Part shown: positions 12,782-64,000 of the stretch, in pieces
Layout of the letters: each line of letters starts with the position of its first letter
Position numbering within the stretch: the stretch's first letter is position 1
From: Rhea pennata
Taxonomy: Eukaryota > Chordata > Aves > Rheiformes > Rheidae
DNA: 64,000 nt
Assembly (NCBI RefSeq): GCF_028389875.1
Contig: NC_084667.1
Coordinates: 59,436,570-59,500,569 of the forward strand
Direction: 5' to 3'
The notes under the pieces: generated by a model
The model's database searches: none
What the model was told of the DNA's origin: nothing
Seen by the model: the letters and a program-made list of their open reading frames with translations, nothing else
Made by a program: the position numbers and the translations under genes

Positions 12782-13968
12782 TGTCACACACTATCACCTG
12801 TGTCTAACACCTGATAGTTTCTCTTCCTTGGGGACCAAAATGTACAGTACAGATGTATCAGCTCTGTGTCAGAGTGCATTTGTGCTTTAAACAGTGGTTT
12901 GCTGTCATGATTCAGCTAGAGAGGAGCCTAGTTCAGCTCTTTTAGTCGCTTTAGATCATTTCCTGCAACTTTACTCATCAGCTCCCTATTAACATGAATA
13001 CACTCCCCCTCCGCCCCCCAGGTTAGCCATTGAAGAGGTTAAATAGGTTGGGCTCTGTGACTAATGTTTCCTTGGTACTATTTCTGCTGCTTCCCTGGAG
13101 TGTTCTACAATACTCCATTAGCATGCACAAGATACTCTGAGATTCTCAGCTGTAAGACAAGACTTGAAAATGTTCTAGATCTTCCGGAGCTCTAGGATGG
13201 AACATGGACATGGAACAGATTCAGCATACATGGGCAAGTCTAGAAATAGTGGTATGGTTAGAAGACCACATCCAGCGGATGGGATGATGAAATACTTGAT
13301 ATTACTAACACAACACCCTGTTCAAGAGTTTAATCAACATTAAAAAAAACACTAAAAAACACTCAGCCAGACTTGGTCAGTAACTTCATGGGGCTTTTCA
13401 ACCATTACAGAAGAGGAGTTTGTTGTTCCACTAGCAGAGTAATGGTCAGTTTTGGTCACTGCCAATGCCATATCACAGGCAACAAGTCAGTCAAAGTGTA
13501 TATGCAATCCTTCTCTTAAAGACATCAGCAGTATAACATTATGTCAGCCAGCAGCAAACATTTTCCTATCAGTGCATTGTTCTGAGCCATAATAGACATT
13601 ACCTATATAGATAAAAATCTAGATGCTAGTGCTGCAAAGGGAACTCCTGTTTACTTCTTCCACTGCCCACAGTAAATGAGAAATTGCTTTTTTTCGTAAT
13701 ACCTTGACTACTCTCCTCTGTTGCCTTCTATACTGCCCAGTATGCTTTAGCATTGAGGAGCTACTACGGATAGTAATACAGCACTCTGGCTATGCTGAAC
13801 TCTGATTCTGAATTAAGCTTAAGCATAATCCTGACAGTGACTGAATGTTAGAATTCCTTGGAGCTTAGACACCAGTTTTATTTCCATCATCTCTTGTGGA
13901 GGTCTACACATTAGGGATCATAACAAGAAGGAATATTTTGAAACCATCATAAAAATGGCAAAAAAAGA

Positions 13969-14023
13969 GCAAAAATGCAAATTTGCCTGAAATTTGCAAA
14001 AATGCAAAAATTTGCAAAAATGC
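13969..14023. repeat. Imperfect tandem array with octamer-like motifs
   Basis: Units of roughly TTTGCAAAAATGCAAAA repeat about three times. The first contains an exact POU/Oct octamer, ATGCAAAT (13975-13982). It may be simple A-rich slippage rather than a designed element. Confidence 0.6.
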
Positions 14024-15896
14024 AGCCTAGGAGGAACTCAGTTGCAGATAACATTTATTTCTGTAAAACTTTCAGTTTTTCATAATCAATAATGTTTTCC
14101 ACATCTACTTCCTTTCCCTATTAGGAAATCCAGCAAGCCAATACAGCTATCAAAGGAGTATTAAGAATTGAAGTAGGTTAAGTTTATCTAAAATTGCTGT
14201 TAACTGTGTGGCCAGGGCACTTAAGCAAAAGCTCCTCACCTGCTTTTCCATCAATGTCCAAGCAGTAAGACAGTATATTTATGTAGCTCAGTTCCAGTGT
14301 GGTAAGTGTAGCTAAGATCAAGCAAATACTGTAATGATTCATGTTTTTTCCTAGCTCCTGTAATTGCAAATTGCTTAAACCAAGTAATTTGAAGTAAGTG
14401 TAGCATCTTAGGAACTATTGACAAGTGATCATAAATTTGCATTACAAAGGCAAATCTAAGCTCAGTAATTGGCACAAATTTTCCATCTGAACCATTTATT
14501 AACTATACCACAACTTTGACCCATCCTGTAATCTCCACAAGTTATCATCTGTTCATTTGAAGCTCCATTTTCTTCTACTTGTATTTTCTGTTCTCTTCTG
14601 GAGACTTTTGGTTGTATGTAAAGAGAAAAATAGTACATTCCTTCTACCTTTCACTCATTCATTCTGAGGTGGGAAAACATAGCAAGAACAGATAAAAATC
14701 AGTAACTCCCAGATAGGAGATAATGAGGATAGATTCAGCTTTCTAAATATACCAAGGAAAGATACAGAAAGAAGGAAGACTGCAGAAACTGGAAAAAGTG
14801 TCAAGAATGCATAGAAAATAGGTATCACCTATTCTTTTGTAATCAAGAATTTGCTTGATTACTTTTTAATTAAAAAAATTAATTAAAAAAGGAGCCACCT
14901 GAAATTGACACAACCCATGTCATATTACTGCTTAACATCTTTCAAATATAGAAATGTGATTAGTAATCTTACTTTACCAATAGTAAAGTAGTTTAAGCAG
15001 AAACACAGATTTTGAAGAAACTAAAGGCAACACAATGTTGGAATGTTTACCATGTCATCAGCAAGTAAGGTTATTGAGTTTTTGACTATTCAAATACAGA
15101 GTATTTAAGTTACAGCCAGATACTACAATCTGAGAGACTGAAACCCAAGACTTTACCAAGCTGAAAGCTTTAGGATGTTTCAGTAGTTAAAAAGACGTAC
15201 ATAAGCATGAAGTCATTACGGTGATGTAAGCGTCTTAATCTTCTCTAAAGCAGATTAAGCTAAATTTAAACAAAACATGACACAAAGTAAAATTCTGGTT
15301 TTATGCATTATGTATGCTTAGTATGGATATTTGATGTGTACACTCCTAAAACCTAAATTTGCAAGACAGAAGACTTCAAAAGCATGAAGCTAAAAAAATA
15401 CATCCTTTTTGTAGCCTGAAGTATTGCACTGCAAAATGACAAAGACCTAGCAATAAAGTCCTTGCACCTTGTGTAATCTTAAATGCCATTTTAAAAATAA
15501 ATGGAATATTTGAGAAGTTCTAGACAAAAAAAAAGATACTTTAAAAAAGGCTTCATCCTTTTATATGAAGTGTTGGTTAATTCTATTTAAAAGTTTAGTT
15601 ATAGAAATTTGATAGGTTTTTTTTTTCAAGTATTATTGCATAAGTTTAACATGGAACTTGAAAGACTTGTGCAAAATAAAAAAGCGTATTGTAAATATTA
15701 GATTTTAAAACACACTCCATAATACTTCATTCAACAAGTTTAATTCCTTCTTACTCCATATGTTTATTCTTTCTGTAATACAGCAGATGGATTAGGAACA
15801 GTTCTAGAACTATATTAACTTCCCTATGGTGGTAACTTGCTTCATTTACAGCAAAGCTGATGAATCACCAAGCTCATACTCCAAGAAAAGAGATCT

Positions 15897-15922
15897 CTAA
15901 TGATGGCCAGCACTGGAGGACT
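15897..15922 (-). CDS. ATP5MJ: ATP5MJ last coding exon (SSSAGHH, stop)
   Basis: The acceptor TTTGTTTCAG is followed by 26 coding bases that end S-S-S-A-G-H-H and TAG, paralleling human A-P-G-H-H. The 3' UTR continues leftward to a probable poly(A) signal about 130 bases away. Confidence 0.88.
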
Positions 15923-18124
15923 CTGAAACAAAGACATGATTTAGACTGTTCAAACAGTAGGGAAAAAAAAACAATTCAGAAATGTAGTTTAGAACTTAAA
16001 GACAGTCCACTATCTAATCTAAGCTGAATCTAAGGATTAGCAGATTTGATTGCCCTGCCAAATAAAACGAAAAATGACAAACTATATAAATATATATACA
16101 CACACACACACATTTAGCTAACATTAAGAATCCCTTTTCACAAGTTTGGAAATTTTTTTAAGAGGCAAACCTCTCAACCCTTCCCCCATTTTGGTATGGC
16201 TATTTCTAAATTAAAGCTTATTTATGTTATCATCCTTAAGTATATTGGAAAATATTTCTTACAGATTCAATCTCGTTACTTTCTTGGTAGGTAAAACAAA
16301 AACACTACACCTAATATTTAACAGATCTAAAGAATTCTACAAAATGGATAATTTTTGTTTATTTCTACAGCCCTTCTCCCCACATACATAAAAACATGCA
16401 ATCTTCATTCTGTCCCTAAATCCTATAAAAAGGAAAACTTAGGAGAGTTAGCATCAGTGCATATTCATAGATATTTCCAGATAATAACCATCAATACAGC
16501 CAAAAGTACATGTTTTGAAGTTGTCTTTAAAGATTTTTTAAATCAATTACCTAAAACTCAAACTTATTTAAAATATATTGAGCTATTTTTACTGCACTCA
16601 TTAAACAAATACAACAGGATATTAGATTTTCAATACTTACTGTCTGCCACTGCTTTTTTGCCTGTAGAAAAAAGAAAAGTTGAATGTATTTCTTATTTAC
16701 ATTTTGCAGCTGAAGTTGAATTAATTATAGTAATGATGTGCTGAGCTTGAAAAAGCGCATAAAATTCACTTTTTATACTGCGTATCTTCATATTATATTT
16801 ATTTTTTCTTAACTGTTTTATTTTTAATTAACTCAAGACTATGTATTTATTATTGAGACACTTACAAAAAGTGTCTTTCTTCAGAATACATACATACAAA
16901 TTAGTAGTTTTACACAATATATGGATGCATGCACAATGTATGAATGTAAATTGAAGCAATAAGAACTCAGTTTGCTTTAAAATCTTTATAATTTAAATAC
17001 ATTGTTTTGCATTTCAATGTTCTTGAAAGATAAGATTCATAGTGACAGGACATAGATATTAAAAAAACAAACAAACAAAACAAAACCTTTGTAAGAAGAA
17101 GAACAGTCACAAGAAGGTTGTGCAAAATCCATCTTTGCAAGTAATCACTTGAATTTTGAATAAGGCCATGAGCAATCTTATCTAACTACTTTGAGCAGAA
17201 GTTTGGACTAGGTGATCCCCAGAGGTCCCTTTCAACCTAAGTTATTCTACAATTTACTGTTTTATAAATATTATTTGCGTGGCTCTTTCCCAAACTACAG
17301 GAAATGCTACTGCGATTAAAAGTTGTTTTCACTCTAAAATAATTCTTAGCATACAGTTCCCTCATACTAAGGTTTCAGACCTCAAAAACTTACATGACCA
17401 CATCTACTGTCTAATGAAATTACTAATACTATCTAAATGAAATAAAAATAGCATTCCATGAATACATAAACTTTAGTCTATCAATTTTTGAATTCAGCTT
17501 TAAATAAAAGATTAGAAAAAAAGGAAAAGTTAAAGCAAAAATTAAACTATTTTTTCCTCTGTGGCTGTATGCTATTTATATTTACTTAAACAAGTGCTCA
17601 AAGATTAAGGATTCTAAAAAAATGTTCTAATGAAAATAAGTTATAGTTCAAAACCAATTAAAAAGGCCTTACATTGATTCAGGATTGATCTACAGGAAAA
17701 GCTGTCAATATACTGCAAGTTAGTTATTTGAGTTTTAAACAACTCCTACATTACCTACCGTTCATAATGTAGACACAGTTACATTGGTATCTTAATGATA
17801 TTTTTGTTCGGGTAATCTTCTACATTTAGCATGTGCAAACTTCTGTGGCAAAGACTTGGCATTAAGTGAGAGTGTGATGTCTTATTTGCTGAATATTTTC
17901 AGTGAATTATTTTTAAATGTTAAGGACATTCTTATCTATAAACCAGGATTTGTAATGAAGACTAATTAAAACTTTTCTAATGAGGACTATAGTAACTTAC
18001 CACCATATGAAATTTTGTAATAGACATAAGCTGTTAATGCTACGCCAACCCATATTTCTTGATAAACGGTAGTGAAATAGAATTTCATGGCTCTGACTGA
18101 CTTTGGAACCATGCTCTGCAACAT
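15897..18124 (-). CDS. ATP5MJ: ATP5MJ, ATP synthase membrane subunit (6.8 kDa proteolipid)
   Basis: Small accessory subunit of mitochondrial F1Fo ATP synthase (6.8PL, MLQ, formerly C14orf2/MP68), in the inner-membrane Fo sector near the dimer interface. Three coding exons join in frame on the minus strand: 18124-18001, 16661-16641 and 15922-15897, all with GT-AG introns. The product is 56 residues against 58 in human. It starts MLQSM as in human MLQSI, keeps the family block VYQEIWVGVALTAYVYYKI (residues about 20-38; one membrane helix), has a short lysine-containing tail, and ends GHH as in human. The ATG is the first base of its exon, so the 5' UTR is in an upstream exon in the CpG island, perhaps ending near 19711 (donor GTGGGT) or 19751. 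AATAAA on the minus strand at 15763-15768 is a likely poly(A) signal. Confidence 0.92.
16641..16661 (-). CDS. ATP5MJ: ATP5MJ 21-nt microexon (KKAVAD)
   Basis: The exon lies between acceptor TTTTTTCTACAG and donor GTAAGT and keeps the reading frame (split Gly, then K-K-A-V-A-D, then split Lys). It matches the human segment after the membrane helix in position and basic character. An overlapping 129-codon plus-strand ORF (16355-16744) has no recognisable content. Confidence 0.85.
17155..17265 (+). mobile_element. CR1 LINE 3'-end remnant
   Basis: The stretch with GAGCAATCTTATCTAACTAC, TTTGGACTAGGTGATCCCCA, and then a GAGGTCCCTTTCAACCT-like block and a degraded ATTCTA tail matches the conserved 3' end of bird CR1 elements. 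It is a short, 5'-truncated copy with several mismatches, so it is fairly old. It lies in an ATP5MJ intron. Confidence 0.85.
18001..18124 (-). CDS. ATP5MJ: ATP5MJ coding exon 1 (residues 1-41)
   Basis: The acceptor CTTTCAG abuts the start codon directly. The exon codes the mitochondrial N-terminus and the whole membrane segment, with W-V-G-V-A-L following Q-E-I. The donor reads G|GTAAGT, leaving one base of the next codon. Confidence 0.93.
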
Positions 18125-19370
18125 CTGAAAGTCATAAGAAGTTTTGCAATGGTGAGTTTTGCAACTATATTCTTATCTGATATACATATATATACACATA
18201 ACAGCAGCTTAATGACTAAAATATTCCAAAACCTGCAGGACAAAGGTATTTATTCCAACCAAAATAATGAAAATTCAGAGATTAGGTTACAATTCAGGTG
18301 CTAACACAAGAGAAAAACAAATAAATTACAGCTGAGGAAAGGCTTCAATGATGAGTCCAGGAACATTTACAGAGCCACAACAGCTAGGTTCTTACTCTCT
18401 ATCACTCTATCAGTGACAGCTTTTTTTCTGTTCAAGTCTCCCTCAGGAGGAAAGAGTAGCAGTCCTTCTGCTACCAAATTTCTTCCCCGCCTTTCCTCAT
18501 AGCTAAGGTTTCTCTCCCAACACTGTAATTTCTACTTGTTATAGGAAAACATGGTATTAAGTTATGGAATTCATGATTTATCACAAAAATTATCTTTAAT
18601 ATATACCCCAGAGCAACAGGCCTATCAATGTACTTTATTCTTTGCATCCAGCTTTGGCAGGCAAAGCAAACAGGGACAATTAGATACATTTAAAAATAAA
18701 ACTTGTCCTTGTATATACATAAAATGTATTCACATACATTTGTACCACATTACATCATAATATACCAAGTTATACTGTGTTCCACTGCAGACACAAAGCA
18801 CTTCACCTAACCTAATACAATCCACAGAAGTCTGCCACATTCAGACACGAACAGTATATAGCAACTAAAAAGTCATGAGAAGGAAAAGCAGATCTATAAA
18901 CTTCTATGAGGTAAACTCTCACTCGTTATCTATTGCTAGATGTAAAGCATTCTTTGGCAAGCAGGAAAAAAGGGCACAAGCATAGTCAATGTCAAAACTT
19001 CTGCAAAAAAGATGTTTCCTAAAGAATGAAAGCATCTCAATGGAGATGAAAGTACAAATACAGACCAATCCACATTCTACTTGCCTACAGAGAGATATTT
19101 TAATCAGATTTATTGCCGCAGGCAGATTTCCTCAGACAGTGCTGTGGTGCCTGCTACCAATGCTATCAAGAACACTGAAAGGGGGAAGATTTCTGGTGCT
19201 TAGAGCTTAGAAAGAATACTGTAAGACACTCAGGAAAACCTGTGCCAACAAGGAGGCTAAAAAGGAGGGAAGGGCTTTCCCACCCCGTCCCTCGAGCAAG
19301 CAAAACGCACAGCATGAGCCATGCCAATTCCCGTTAACACGCAGCTAACTCCCAGCAAAGCCCTTCCCCC
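18125..19370 (-). other. ATP5MJ: ATP5MJ intron upstream of the start codon
   Basis: AT-rich sequence between the coding exon and the CpG island. I see no further exon. ORFs of 60-70 codons on both strands here (for example 18551-18760 and 18989-19210) have no recognisable product. Confidence 0.6.
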
Positions 19371-20275
19371 AAGGCCTCAACGGGGTCACGACAGATCCGA
19401 GTCGTAGGGCACGGCGCTACTGCAGCCTTTGCTCCGAAACCCGCTCGGAGCAGCGCACTAGTCGCTTCCTCTCATCCCAAGGGCTCATTCACGCCTTCCC
19501 CCCGCCACCACGGCCAGCCGCGGCGCCCCTGCGGCCCGCAGCCCCTGCTGTACCGCGGGGAGGCAGGTAACGGCACAGCCCGAGCATCGCTGCCCTCCCC
19601 CGCGGCCGCGGCCCACCCCGAGACCCCTCTGCGCGATGCCCGCCTCAGGTAACGGCCGCGCTGCGCCGCGGCGAGCCGCCCCGCCCCGGCGCCGCTGGGC
19701 CGAGACCCACCGTTAACGGCAGGAGCGCGCGCGCCGGCAGCGAAGGTCACCGAGCGGAGAAGCGCCTGCGCCGCCGCCGCGGGGTACGCTGGGAAGGGAA
19801 GCGCCAACGAGCGACGCGGCGGCAGGGAGGAGGCGGCGCCGCTGCCGCGCAGCGCCCCCTGCAGCGCGGGAGGGGGAGCGCGCCCTGCGCGCGGGCGCCG
19901 CGCCTGCGCAGTGCCCCCCCCCGCCCAGCGCACGCCGCCGAGCTCCCTGGCGTCGCGGGCGCGTTTAGCGCCAGGCGTAGCTCCGGTCGCCTCTGCGCGC
20001 CCCCTGTGCCGCTCCGGGGCCTTGCCCGGCCCTCAGAGTACTGACTTCGCCCCCGGGAAGCGCGGGAGGGAGGCGGCGGTTAGGGCGGGCAGCTCGGCTG
20101 TATGTGGCGGCGGTGGAGGAGGCCGTGAGGGGCGCACCCGCAGGCCCCCCCCCCCCCCCCCCCCCGCCGCGGCCGATGAGTCACGTGCCGGGGCGGGGCT
20201 TGGCCGAGGCGGGAAGGGGCAGCGGCGAGGCCGGGCCGCAGCCGCGGTGGTGTCGTCGTCGCTAGCGTTGCCATC

Positions 20276-64000
<43,725 letters not shown>

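Larger units (their letters stand above)
4841..15760. other. Intergenic region between PPP1R13B and ATP5MJ
   Basis: About 11 kb of AT-rich DNA with no coding exon I can support on either strand. It holds a (TG)16 microsatellite (6045-6076), a T-rich run (10862-10888), a CTCF-like motif (12764-12781) and a small octamer-like tandem array (about 13969-14023). Human has a long non-coding gene in the equivalent place, but I cannot recognise a non-coding transcript here from sequence alone. Confidence 0.6.

Noticed and set aside
16355-16744. 129-codon plus-strand ORF
   Set aside because: AT-rich composition, no known homologue, and it overlaps the ATP5MJ microexon and its splice sites on the other strand.

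Overview
This is vertebrate nuclear DNA, most likely from a bird. It has large AT-rich introns, GT-AG splicing, CpG islands at gene starts, and two short remnants of the CR1 LINE 3' end, which is the common bird repeat. A galliform would fit but is not proven. The gene order PPP1R13B(-) - ATP5MJ(-) - TDRD9(+), with RD3L(-) nested inside TDRD9, is the same as I recall for human chromosome 14q32.33. All gene names come from translating the exons and matching them to remembered protein sequences; no search was run.

Layout. Positions 1-3859 are the start of PPP1R13B intron 1, and the gene leaves the window on the left. Its first coding exon is only nine coding bases (M-M-P) at 3860-3868, inside a CpG island (about 3540-4840). 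An intergenic stretch follows to about 15760, with no supported gene but a good CTCF-like site at 12764-12781. ATP5MJ, a small subunit of mitochondrial ATP synthase, lies at 15897-18124 in three coding exons, one of them a 21-base microexon. A second CpG island (about 19370-20440) sits between ATP5MJ and TDRD9 and probably drives both in opposite directions.

TDRD9, the piRNA-pathway DExH helicase, starts at 20276 and runs off the right end. Eighteen exons join in one frame to give the first 641 residues: the helicase core with motifs I, Ia, II, III, V and VI, and the beginning of the helicase-associated region. The Tudor domain lies outside. RD3L is a complete two-exon coding region of 198 residues on the opposite strand inside TDRD9 intron 1. 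TDRD9 exons are sparse at first (introns of 17.8 and 7.6 kb) and dense after 58.7 kb.

No RNA genes, CRISPR arrays, intact transposons or recognisable retrovirus-like elements were found. The points most worth a second look are the shared ATP5MJ/TDRD9 promoter with repeated TAACGG (MYB-type) motifs, the nested antisense RD3L with a long palindrome just past its likely poly(A) signal, the SAS instead of SAT in TDRD9 motif III, the ATP5MJ microexon, and an isolated GC-rich islet in TDRD9 intron 1. I did not find a clearly new biological system.
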